Source: Cloeon dipterum (Eukaryota; Arthropoda; Insecta; Ephemeroptera; Baetidae). From it: a DNA stretch of 64,000 bases. Where the stretch lies: assembly GCF_949628265.1 (NCBI RefSeq), contig NC_088788.1:30738335-30802334 (forward strand), read 5' to 3'. Within the stretch, counting starts at the first letter, position 1. Every line of letters starts with the position of its first letter. Position numbers and translations under genes: made by a program. A model generated the notes under the pieces. That model saw only the letters and a list, made by a program, of their open reading frames with translations. It searched no databases and was not told where the DNA came from. This document shows positions 1 to 12,972 of this stretch, piece by piece.

Positions 1-1317
1 GGTTTTGGTATTCAACTTTAACATAATTCTTTACTTTAAAAACCTCCAAAACTTCAGAGCTGAATCTAAGGGAGTGATATTAAATGATTGAATTATTTTC
101 CTTAACTTTTAAATGTGTACCCTGTACTATTGGCATTCATTAATTTTCTAACCCCTGATATAATTTCCACATTGTACAATTATTTTAGATGTTTGTTCCA
201 AGATGTAATGCCGACCAATTAGTTTGCAGTCGACCTTTCCGTGAGCGAAAAAAATATCTGTTTGGATACATACCTACATTCTTAAAAAACAATTACAATC
301 TAAAATTCAAACACACAACAGTCTCATCACATGACACGATTTCAGATTGATCAGAAATTCTGCAAGACCCCACAGATCAATAAATAATTATGATTTCCGT
401 CTTATGTGAGTCAAATCTGGGTAAAAGACTGATTTCATGCAAAATGTTCCGCGTATATAGCTGGTTTAGATGATTTTGGCATTTTTAAACAGTTTTGAGT
501 ATAGGCTTTGGCTTCAAAATTTCAATATTCGTGCTTATTTAATGGTCTCTCAAAAAAGTCCTACGTTTTAACTTCACAGCCGTAACGATTCAATTTAGTT
601 CAAATTTAACTTTTACTTGTTGTTTGTTTCAACGCGAGTACCTTTTCATATAATTAATCAATATGCCCACCACCAAAATAACCACGGAGTAGGCAGTGCC
701 GAAATACCAACACCACATCATCAAAGACACAAAAGTTTTCATCCGTGCCCAAATCATAATGTAAATTGGTATTTTCTGGCTGCGTGCCGCCGGCCGTGTT
801 CGAAAAGTATCCCTCTCGCCGACCATGAAATAACACACACACATCTAACAGCAGCAAACCCATTACAGAGGCGGACAGCTTCCAATTCGAGTGTCGCGCT
901 GTCCGAGCAGCCCTCTCATCCCCGTTTATAATTGAATGGCAAGATGAATTCTCGTGTTGGTTAATGGCCGGACGTAAGGTCGGCAGCAAATCCAAGAGTC
1001 TGGGGCCCGCTCTCGGGGTCTGAAAGGGCTCACAGTAGATCACAATAGGGGCTGCCGGTGGTCTCATTAAAGAATCGGCCCGCCTCCATTCACAGGGAAC
1101 GGCTCTTCCTAATGAGTTGAAAGCGGCGGTGGTGGAGGCGGGAAGCTTTGCGAGGCCGACAGAAAAAAAGGAGCAGGAAGTTCGAGATGGCTCTCGTGGG
1201 GACGTGCATATAAACCCTGTCATGTTGGCGGCGAAAGTAATTAATAAAACCGACCGGGATTATCCTCTCGTCATCATCAAAAAGCAGCCGACTATTTACT
1301 TTATGCCTGGCCCAACG

Positions 1318-1464
<147 letters not shown>

Positions 1465-4400
1465 CCACTGTGTGCGGATCGATCTGCGGCGTTTTCTTGC
1501 CTCCGCAGCACCATCATCCACCACCACCACCACGTGTGGATGCGGCGAAGCCAGTCAGCTCTTCGCTTATTAATGCTCCGATTTCGCAGGCTGCGTGCCT
1601 GTTGTGCCAAGTGCTTTTCCTCGGGCGCGCCACCCAGCCAGCGACGGAGCGAATTTTATTGTGCAGAAAGCTGCCGGCTTTTTTGATTGGAAAGGAAATG
1701 ATGCTGCTGGAGAAGAAGTTTCGTCGCTCATTGCTTCGTCCGCTCGCCGGAATACATCGCGTTGAATTTCCCGAACAATAGATCGAGTTGATCGGTAAAA
1801 GTGGAGTTTGCACGTCGTCCTTGCCGCTTTTTGCCGACTGCTGCACGTTTCCAACTTTCCGCTCCGAGTCGAGCTCTTGTGGAATGCAAAAAACTGCTCC
1901 CTGGAGTCTAAGCCAAGCGCGGAATACGAACACGAACTCGGCGAATGATCAAAACTATTTGCTCAACATACAACTACTATACTTGTATGCTCATAACGCG
2001 TCAATTTTTTTTAATAAAAATGAATTTCAATGTGTGGTTGCAGTAGTAAAAACAAGGCCGGGAAAGCTATTGATATATGATTATCCTGATCTCTGTTAAT
2101 TAATTGGTAGAGGTGTTGCTCTGAAAGAATGATGTTGAACCTTAACATATATCAAGGCGAAATTCCAAGAATCACCCATTTTACAGAGGCTCATGATTTA
2201 TTTTAAAAATGGGATTTTTTCAGACGGTTGTTTGAGTTAAATTACAAAGTTTGGAGTCTTAAATTAAATTTAAGATATGCTTAACAACTTTCTCGCGTTG
2301 ATATGGAGAATTCAAAGTCTAGACATTTCTCTTGAAGCGACCAGAAATTATCTTTATTGCTTTGACCCTTTGAAAGATCTTCGATCTCCTTTTTTAAAAT
2401 GTTAAAAATTAAAAAATTTATAGAGTTAAAATATGCCTCGTTTAATATAGACTAGCATATTATAAAATTTTGTTATCATTTTCCTTTTTATACTTATAGT
2501 CGTCAAAACATCGCTTTTGTTATCTGAAAAACGAGGCGTCTTCAAATTTCAATTTGATTTATATGATTACATGTGGCTCGTACCCCTATCCCCGGTGGAG
2601 TTTTTATCCGATTTACGCATTACCGCAAAAAATAACTGGTCATTCACAAATCGTTTGTTACTTTTGCGCCCATCGCAAACCTAGCTTCGCGAGAGTAGCT
2701 TTCCTTCTTATTTTTCCCAAACAGGCAAAATAATATTCCTTATTCTCTGTGTCCTTCTACAAGAATTTTTTTAACAATGAAAAACAAATCCAACCCTTTG
2801 TCAAAGGCTACTGAGAAAAGGCGCTGTCACAGTATTATTCTGCTCACTAAATTTTTGGTTTATACGAAAATTTTCAAAACGGTGCTCACATGACTCGTGG
2901 AAATATATTTGCTTAGTTTCCTCCCATACAAGCATTAAAACACTACTCGTTGTGGTTGTTGGGTGCTTTCCCATGAATGAGAGGCCGAGTGCGTTCAACT
3001 CGAGCAGCAGTCTCAATTACAACACGCCATTTTCCGTCGGACGCCCGTGGCGGCGAGATAAATGCGTTCGCCAGCCCGCAGCAGCTCGACAATCTGTGAA
3101 AAATCGGAGAGCGAGCGCGCGAGAAAGGAAGGTGCTCCAGAGGGGAGCTGACAGCTTCATGGAGAGAAAAAACTTTCGCACATACTTGATTAACGCTGTC
3201 GCGCGCGCGCACGCCTGCCAGCGATTGTAACTGGAATGCAGCGCGTCTTTGTGCGGGCGTTTGATTTATGACGCCTCGGGCCCACCAGCAAATTCGATTT
3301 CCCGCCGGGGACGCTCGCATTGTTAAATCTCTCGTGAAATCCCCGGCGCTAATTTATGCCCTTGTTTTCGTTCAAACTCGCGCACAATTCAATTTCGCAG
3401 TTATCCAATCCGCCACTTTTTCGCTTCCTGCACGAATCGCCTCAGCAGAGCAGGAAGAAGATATTCGCCAGAAATAAACTGCAGAATGAATAGTCGAATT
3501 CAATTACCGAGCCAATAACCCGAGTTCTAGCTCCAATAGAGAAAATGACGGGGGCGGCGCGGTTGAGTAGACGCGAAATCATCGTTCGAGAGGAATTCCT
3601 GGGGGCAGGCCCGCTTGCATTCCGATAATTGCTCAAGGAGAGCGATAAATTCATCACCGGCCCGATTTCTAATCTGGCTCTCGAATTTCTCAGCGCTGCT
3701 CATTTCCATGCATGTATTCCGACTGACTTGCTGAGGCAGAGCAGCGAATTTGAATAACCACTTGCGCGCCGGCTATGGCCCTCGAGGATGAAAGTCGATA
3801 AGCGCGCTGCTGGCACACGCAGATGGCTTAATTTGAATTTATGGACTGCGATGCTTCATGCAAATTTCGCGCAGATTGAAAGAAGTGGCGAGTGATGAGA
3901 TTTACGGCAACCAGTTGATGAATTGAGAGCAGGTGATGCCCTTTCGATGAAAACATGACAAGAAAGTTTAAGACTGCTACATAGAGCGTGAAATTCGAAT
4001 TTTTTACCCAGGAAATCAGATGAGTTTGCTCGGACTTGAAATTGAGGAGAAAATAAATTCTTACACTCTTCGTGGACAGACAGCACAGATAGCCTCACTG
4101 AGAAGTCTTTACGTTTTAGTTATTTACTTTACTTTTTATGTCAATCTTTAATGACATCATTGATGCGGGACGTGAGTTGTCCATGGGTTGATGCTTGTTA
4201 ATGATTTTTTGAGCGGTGATACAAATAATTTGATATCATTTTGGGAAACGGGACCATCTTTAAAGAAGGGCTGTTTTCACAATTGAAGCTGCTTTCGGGA
4301 AATTGTTTACTTTAATAAGGTATGCCAATTTTTAAGAAATAGGAAAACTGGGTTACCTACATCCAAAACCACATGCATGGATTTTTTTTTGCTTTCTATG

Positions 4401-7400
4401 TATAAAAAATGCACCTCATGAAGTGAAAAATAATATTTGTTTAAAACTATTCAAATATTACCGTTTTGTTCTAATTAATAATCAAGAGTGAGACTTGTGA
4501 GTTTATTTTTTACACACTTTTTTTAAGCTAATAACCAACTCACCCGCGAAGAGAGAAAGTAAATGAATTATGATCCTCACAATTCAATTTTGCTTTCTTT
4601 TCAACTTAACAAAAGCCTTAATTTTTGAAGCTTGGCAGCCTTTCAAGAAGATTAAAAACTGAAAAAACGTCCACAGGTTGTAAACTGTCTTAAACATTCT
4701 TGTCTTATATTTCATAATTATGCAACCGGGAAGGCAGAACTGCCGAGCGTGGTGCATATCTTCTACCCGGCTGCCCCATTATGCTCACTGCCTCGCCTTT
4801 ACGTGAAAACTATACGCATACAGCTTCCAAGCGTGCCACTTTGGAGAAAATTACCAACACAAAAAGCTATTCAGCCAAATAAACTGAAACTGGAAACCAT
4901 TGCTGTGCTCAGCTGCGTGGTAATTGGTGCAGAATAACGGCTTGATAATGGCCGGCAGGGAAAGAAACAGCGCGTACGTGCCTTAATTAGAATTTACCGG
5001 CACACCTGCTCTGCTCACGCCGCGAGCAGTTCGTTTGCACTCGTTTTCAGCAGCAAAACAGAACCGTGCGTTCAAGGCAAGACGCATTTTTCATTTGTCC
5101 TTTGGCCCCGCTGGCCGGCCGCCGGGTGATAGATGGCAGTTTCGCCTCGCCGGCGCTGATTTTGATCGATGCCTCCTGCGGTCGCCGTTGAATTAATGAA
5201 TTCGCGCCACGGGGAAAGCTCCTTTTGCAAACTTTCAGCTCGGACGGTCCAGCTGAGCCAGAGGAATTCTGAGAACGCGGCTCAATTTTTTATGTTGACG
5301 GTGCCTGGAAAAACGATTTGAAAAACGCTTACTCCTATGACGGCAATGAATGTTCAATAAAAAGACCTCAAATGCGAATCATTAGCGGGCGAACTAATTC
5401 GCCAGGCCTCGTTTCCCTCGAAAGCCTTTAAACCGATTAGCAGCTTTTCAATTTAATTAATGCCTCTGGCTGAGCGTTCTTTCTTTCCGGCGGCGCTGCT
5501 GAAAAATGACGAGGCCTGTTTTATGACAAGGGATATAAGTATTACCGTTTTATCGCAGTGAATTTACGGCCGGCCGTTAAGTTTGACACTCGTCGACGAG
5601 TGTAAAAGTCCCTGGAATTCCATTTCGCCGCGCCACAAACGACTCCCTCTGTCCGCCTGCCCTCTGAGAACAATATCCACGCACCCTCAACCAGCTAGCA
5701 TCCATAATTGATTTTCCAATTTTCAAACTTGCCACCGAATAATTATTTGCGAGCGACCCGAGTGTGAAATTGGCACCAAACTGAAATTTCCCAGAAGCGC
5801 CGTCCTGGATTTTCCGCTCGGTGAAGCCAAATTCAGCTCAAGTTGCCCGCACAGCGAAAAAACAGCCGGCCCGACTAATTAAGCTCCATTGTGTCTGCCG
5901 ACGGCGCTGCTGACAACAACCGGACAGATGCCGCTCCGAATGCGCTCACTTGTTCTGCCGCCGCCGATTATTTTTGCCATTGTCACCGCTGTATTGATTT
6001 CGACTGATTTAGCCGCAGCCTGTCAGAGATACGCGGCCGCAGAGGTGGCGATATGGTCAAAGCAACGACACTCTCAAGCTTTCAAACGCCTTGCGTATAT
6101 ATGTGTTTACGCTGTTGATTGAATTAGAAAAAAGATGCAAACATGCCTGCGGAAGGGTGGCTGCAGCGACAACTGATTAAACGTCCACTGCATTCATTGT
6201 GTGAATGTAAGCTCATGGCTATTGTGTTTATGTGCGCAGTCAAAAATTAAAACCCTGTTATTTTTAAGCTCGAGCCAAAAGGTTCAATATTTTGTACCCA
6301 AAAATCGAAGTATTGTTGTAGCAAAACCTCAAATACTGGATATTTTTTATAATAAAATAGGTCCTTTAGATTTTTAAATATACAAGTACACTAAATTTTA
6401 GCTTATACCCAATTTAAAAATATTATTTTTGCAAAGAGAATTTTTTTTTCCTGGATTGTTCAGTACAGTTTTAGTTCACGCTGTCTCTAGGCAATCAGGC
6501 TTACTTTTAAATTCATATAACAATTTGAGCGCTATGTTTCAACATTATTTGGAGTGGAAATTTTGCCACAGTGGTGTGATTAAATTTAATTTACTGATTT
6601 TTACAGTAACAAAAATTTTTACTAGCATTAATTTCTATTTTCATCCCTCAAAATCAAAGTATTTATGTTTGCGGACCCCATAAAAATCTGATATATCGAT
6701 CTACAATGGCTGGAACGGTACAAATCAGCAAGCTGTAAATCGGAGAGAATGCTTGTTATTACGTTCTAAGGTTTTGTTTCAAGTTCAAACTGTTTCCAAT
6801 CGATCAAGTTTTGGTTTTCTTCAAAATAAATGTATGGAAAAAATATTTATTTCCCATTATTTGCTCATTTTTATGTGGGAGCAGATAACTTTGTGTATTT
6901 TCCTTGTAAAATTCAATCTGCCTGTTAAACCGCCACAATCAGAAATTTGAGATAGTCAATAAACGCGTAGAGTTCCATTTTGTCAAGCATATAGTTTAAG
7001 TGCCTCGGTAGATAATATCATTTCTGCACGAGCGAATCGTGCAGTACACACAATGCCGAAAGATATCAGTGAGGAAGAAAAGGCCGATTCGCAGACACGG
7101 GCGGCTTCGGCGCAGAGAGCATTTTCATTTCCATAACGAGCTGGCGCGCTCTGCTCCAAATGTACCGAACTAAACGTGCGCGCGATCTCGTCCCGAGGCA
7201 GCGCCGCTTTTTAAGTTTGTTGAATAAAATCGAGTGGTGCTGATGGTGAGTGTGTTCGCAACCACAGCCAGTCTGTCGCTGGATAGATAGATGATCGGCC
7301 GGCGCTGCTGCTCGCGAGTGTCTGCGTCCACTCACTGCCCACCAGCACCGCAGGTGTTCATTTGTACCCAGGTAAAAAAATCACGCCCGACTCAGTCACG

Positions 7401-8380
7401 ATCGACAATTGGCACTGCCGATCGTATGAAATCCTTCAAAGAGCTCCATGCTATTATTGCGCCTTGAGGAATCAGCTGGCACGGAAATCATGCCGGTGAC
7501 CACATTTTTTCATAATTGAGCTTGAATATGAGACAATCTATACGAAAATGCTTGTTTTCCTCTTGTAAAAAAACTGGTATTTGTTAAGATTTAAATTAAA
7601 CCGGCGATGTTGCTATTTTCCTCTATTTTTTTTCGAGGGAAAGTTAAAATCGTGGTTTGTTTATCCGCATTTCTACATAAATATCCCGTTCTAATTAAAA
7701 TTTCTGCTTTTTGTTTCCTAAAGAAAAACATTATTTTTATCTTCTTAATGAGCTGCACGTGCAATATTTCTTGCAACAAAGGTACGCAAAGGTGAAATAA
7801 CTTATTATGCACTTACTTGTTTCATTTTTTTACCAGTTTCCGACTTTTCTATGAGATAATAAACGGGCCAAGGCCCTTTTTCAATGATATAATCCTGCTG
7901 CTATGCGTTTACAATGGAGCTCGAGTTGTAAGTTCATTATCTATTCTCACTCGGTTAACGAGTGAACCAGCCAACTTTCAATTTAAATTCTAGCAAGTTG
8001 TTAAGCCTCTTTACAAAGTGCACCCTCACTTCTCACAACACCAGGCAACACACAACAACAATGCTCGCGCCTTATTAAGTGGTGCTGAATAGAATTATTT
8101 GCAATTTATCATCGAGAGCTTTTGTCGTCTAATGCACCATTTATGCCGCGCGCAATTGTCGGCAAACCGGATTGGATTCTTTCGCGCGGACTACTCATTC
8201 CTTGGCGTTGGCGAGCACAAGACAAGTACAGAAGTAGCGTTGCGTCGGCCACATCCTCTGCTGCGTTTCGTGCGCGTGCAGCTTTTACACGGAATGAGCC
8301 CACCGCACTCCGCGTCTGTCCTTATCAGAAAAAGAATACAAGCGCGGCCAGCATCATTAAACAAGCGTTTTATGCAAGGG

Positions 8381-8403
8381 GTGTGTGTGTGTGTGTGTGT
8401 GTG
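8381..8403. repeat. (GT)n microsatellite
   Basis: A short GT dinucleotide run with one interruption, in a CpG-richer non-coding block. Confidence 0.9.
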
Positions 8404-10532
8404 CGTGTTTTTATTTATTCTCCCGGCACAACAACGGCGCCGCCGCTCACGCCTCGCTCACAATGCAGTTACCCCGGTCTGGTGCGATAACTCGTGCTCG
8501 CGTGCCAACATGGAGCCACTCCAGCTAATTTTAGGGTTGCCGCCGTCGCGAGATATTGAGCAGAGAGCGGAATTTCGCGCGCGCGTCCACCGGTGTCACT
8601 CCACTCACTCAAAATAGACGCGCTGTGCCGCTCTGGGCTCGATTATCGGTCATTTCGTCGCGGCTAATAGAATATTAAGTTTGTGGCACTTTCTCATTAA
8701 ATTGGTCGACGTCAAGCTGAATTCGTGTGCATATTAAGGCGGACAAGGTTAGCCGCATTTATATCCTCAAGTCGTGGGAGTTAGATAGTTACGTTATCTC
8801 TTTGTTTCCTGCGAAGAGTAGGCCGGAGATGAGTAATAAGTAAGATTAGGCCTTTGTATATAGTTTAACAAACTAATTTATTTACTTTTGCTTCATTCAA
8901 GTTACAAAAATTAGTCAAAAATATTAATTTAAGCAAACAGGAAATCAATTCATTAGCAGACAAGCCCACGAAAGTACCGCAACCCCCTCGGAAGGGTGTG
9001 ATGCCCAGTTGAGTCATTGTCTGGGGAGGGGAAAACATCACAGATTACACATAATGACTCTGTTTTAAGATCACTTCACACACCTACGGGAAATGTGCGG
9101 GCACACAGTCCTTTAACGCGGCTGTGATATTATCCCATCGACTAGTAGTCACGCGGTGCGAAAAGGCATCGCGGCTGATCTTTGTCCTCACTGGCAGTCA
9201 AACCAAACGGGACGGGCCTGAAAAAGAATAAGTCATTGTAGGCAAGCTGCATTTCATATTTTAGTCCGAGTCCTAGACGGGTGGGAGGTGCTTGCCGTAA
9301 ATAAAATGGGCTCTTATTTTCAACCTGTGCACTGGTACCACGCCAGTGTGCCATAAAACAAGATTGGCTTCACCGATGCAAGGTTAAATTTATGCGATCC
9401 TTTTCACCCTTGGAGTGCACCCACGCAAACTGCACGAAATAAAACCCCAAATTAGCAGCAGCCTTCTATTCCACCTTAAAACTCTTGGACAGGTGTGTAC
9501 CGTACACCCAGAAGCCTCTCAGAGTAAAAAAATCACAGCACACCGTGTACTGATAGTATTTTGCATTTGCGAGCATTCACCTGTGGACTTAAGAACCGTA
9601 AAAAAATAATACAAAAATATAGTTATTGTTTTCTACTTATTTCAAGAAGGGGTTTATTTCTGTTGATTGACTCATCCTCTGTTGTTTTTATTTTAATAAA
9701 ATACTCAGAGATATAGAACTAGGGGTGCGTTATTTTACCTGATCATTTGAAAATCTCATGGACAAATTTAGATTTTATATTTAAAGAAATAAATTAATTG
9801 TAATTGTTTTAAATCCACTCTTAAGCTCAAAGTGTGTTTATTCTTACGGGCTGACTTTGCCCCATACCTGCATACATCCTAAAATGAAAGATGATATAAA
9901 TCAAATTATTAAAGAGATTGTTCAGTTCAGCAATTTTCACTCCGGGGCACTACAAATTAAGAAATGAAAATTAGAAGCTCTGGTGTTTGTAAATTCCCTA
10001 AATTTGGATTTTTGGCAATCCTAATTAGACCACAAAAGAGTAGCCAACCCTAAGTGAAAATTTCAGATACTTGTTGTCTTTTATTGCTCTGTTTGAAGTC
10101 GAGTGATTAGCTCTTAGCTAAGAGGAGAAATTCATACGATGATGTCAGCCCAACTTGTTGCGCCTTTTACGCGCTGTTTTTCCGACGCTTCCGTTTTATT
10201 AATCCCCCGGAAGCTAATTCCAGACTGAGGAGCGTGCCATTATTCAGGCGGGAAGCTGCTCTCGCCGGGTGGTTTTGTCCGCCGCAATTCCCCGATCGGC
10301 ACTACTTTTCTTGCTTTCCGCCCGCCGGGCTGACTCGACAACCCGCTCTTTGATTCTCGGAGAGAGATGCCTCGACGACGCATTGTGCGTACGCGGAATC
10401 GCCGCACAAGGATGCTGCGAGCGACGGCAGGGCCGGACGGAGAACAAAATGTTTCGCAATAGGCCTCGCCGTGTGTGTGTACCTTTCGACTCAGGCGAGA
10501 GCCAAACGAAATGACTGCAAAACGGAGAAGCG

Positions 10533-10750
10533 TGACGTCACCCAAGGTGAAACAACCGGCTTCATCTGCCGCGCATTCACAATAACGATGGTCTGCGTGA
10601 AGCGAAATTATTCGGTGGCTGCGGTCGCCAACGTAATCCACCGGCGCTTTCTCGTAAAATTCATCCCTCCTGTTGAGAGTAGCGTAATTTCGCAGCCGCA
10701 GCTGAGATTAAGATCGAAATTCATTCGCCTCCGCAGTCCTGGTGACGTCA
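10533..10750. promoter_or_regulatory. Two full CRE palindromes 210 bp apart in a CpG-rich block
   Basis: TGACGTCA occurs at 10,533-10,540 and again at 10,743-10,750 inside a locally GC-rich stretch (about 10.14-10.87 kb) flanked by AT-rich DNA. The 8-bp palindrome is the consensus site for CREB/ATF bZIP factors. This could be an internal promoter or enhancer of the PDZ gene downstream. No TATA box or clear first exon was identified. Confidence 0.4.
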
Positions 10751-11629
10751 CAAGCGTGGTTTCCATGGTTTATGAGAGTGTCTTGTTTTCGCGGCTTATG
10801 TTAGGTTTGGTGAATGATAACCTTTAACACGCCGCTCGCAAGGCGGAGAATTTGTTTGGCAAAGTGAGGCCGCTGCGCTTTTCAAAGATAAACATTTAGC
10901 CCGTTGAATAGCGTTCAATTTTGTGACACATCAACAACATTTAACTAATTTTGGAATGTTGGTTTCGTTAGCTATTTTTTTTATTCACTGTGGATTATAG
11001 AGCATTAGGTACTCTCTAGAGCACCACGTACTAAAAATCGATTTATTGAAGAGAATACAAAATGTTTAAATGGGTCCCAAACACTTTGGAATATATTCAC
11101 AGTAATATGCCAAAATTTAATTTATCTCTGATTTAAACAGGGCTAAAATACCTCTTTTCTAAATTGAATGCTGGGGTTTTAACAAAAATTTATGAGTCCA
11201 ACTGTCAATAAGAGAAAAAAATAGGGTGAAATGACGAGATTTGGAGAAGCATCCCAAAGGCTAAATAATTCCCCGAAAATAGGATATTTCTATCGATTTT
11301 TTTATCTTGGTTATTAACATGAATAAATTTAAATTTATAAACCCTAAAAAATTGCATTTGTAAACTTGAAAACGTAAAGCTTGTATTTATTTTCATAGCT
11401 ATTAATCCTCCCTCAAAGGCAATAATTTTCAGTTGATTTACTTGCAAGCGGAATTAATTCAGCAACATTGAATCTGAGTTTTTGCACAGGGAAAGTTTCC
11501 CACGAGCAAAGTTGATGGAAATCCAAAGTCACCTTGCATGCCGTGCAATCTTATCAGTCCAGTCCGCCTCCGCTTTGCGTGCTCTCCTTTCGCCCGCCTT
11601 GTTTCACCGTGCAAATTTCTATGTTTCAG

Positions 11630-12941
11630 ACGAGATTCAGCGCTTGGAGAGCTGGCCGTAAAACCAATCACTCAGTTCCCGGTTACCTTGGATGATGAGG
11701 TGAGTTTGGCCAACACCTTCGGCACACAAATTCTCGCCAATACGCAAATGCAGAAGTACCGGCGCAAGCTGTGCATATCATTCGGGGATTAGCGCTGTAA
11801 CGTTGATCCGCGCGGTGTTGATTTTAAACGCGCGGATCAGTTGATTCGTTTGAATACACTGCTGGTTACGCAATCTCGCTGACTGTTTGTCGATTGCACT
11901 TGCCGTGCGTGGCGTATTTGTTTCATGCGGGTAGTGTGAAGCATCACGTTGAATTATTAAGTAGGGTGTTTGATTATGCATGGTAAATAAGTAAACAGAA
12001 ACACAATTGCAGCTGCCGAACAGAAAGAGCGGGTTGAATAATACATCGCGCAGTACTAATTGCCTCATTGACGTGCCAACTTTGTTGTTTCTCTTTTACA
12101 GACCATCGAGGAGAGGTATGCCAAATTCAAAAACCTCAAAACTGTGACCATCAAGAAGGTAAATTGTCTTTTCTACCTTGGCTGATTTTTCGCATGTCCG
12201 ACACGATATTTCTGTGCGTCGAGAATGATGTATAATTTTCTTTTCAAACCTGTTTCTCGTTTTGCTGTACATTTGATGTCATCGGAAATTCCGTAAATGC
12301 AGGACTCATAAAATTGGAATAAATTTATCCCATTTTTCTTTTTTTAATTTTTTATTCTCTTTTCAAATGACGGGCCTGCTTTTACGTCAGAAAAAAGACG
12401 AGCTTCCTCAGCCAGCCCTCGAATTTCCTGCCTTAATTACGCGTTTTCACTCGGCCGAACGGCTACTCTATCTCTCTCTTTGTTCCTTCCTCGGAGCGGG
12501 GTGCTAATTAATTAGGGGCGTAGGTCAAGGTGGGCAAAGCTGCACTACTTCATTGCGACCTCATTTTCACCGCTCGCGCAGACTCGGATGGATCTCTTTA
12601 ATAACGATAATGACACGACAGCGAGCGAGTGCGACTTTCGCTTTCGGCTTGCCCTGGGGTGGGTGGCTTGTGATAAGGAGGAAAATGCGCTGGATGGCTG
12701 ATAAGGACGCGCGGGCACTGGGAGCAGCAGCTGCGGGTGCATAGTAATGAGACGATGCGTCGTTTTTGCAGGGCCCCCAAGGCCTGGGCATCATGATCAT
12801 TGAAGGAAAACATGCCGAAGTCGGGCAGGGTATTTTTATCTCTGACCTCCAGGAGGGAAGTGCAGCTGAACAGGTAACTCGATCGCTTTTTTTAATTTTT
12901 CAGGCAACAACATTTTTTATCAGTCTGTGCCAGAAACGGCT

Positions 12942-12972
<31 letters not shown>

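Noticed and set aside
10240-10827. Overlapping ORFs of 80-133 codons on both strands in the CpG-rich block
   Set aside because: Stop codons are scarce in GC-rich DNA; all frames look equally open and none resembles a protein. Treated as regulatory DNA.
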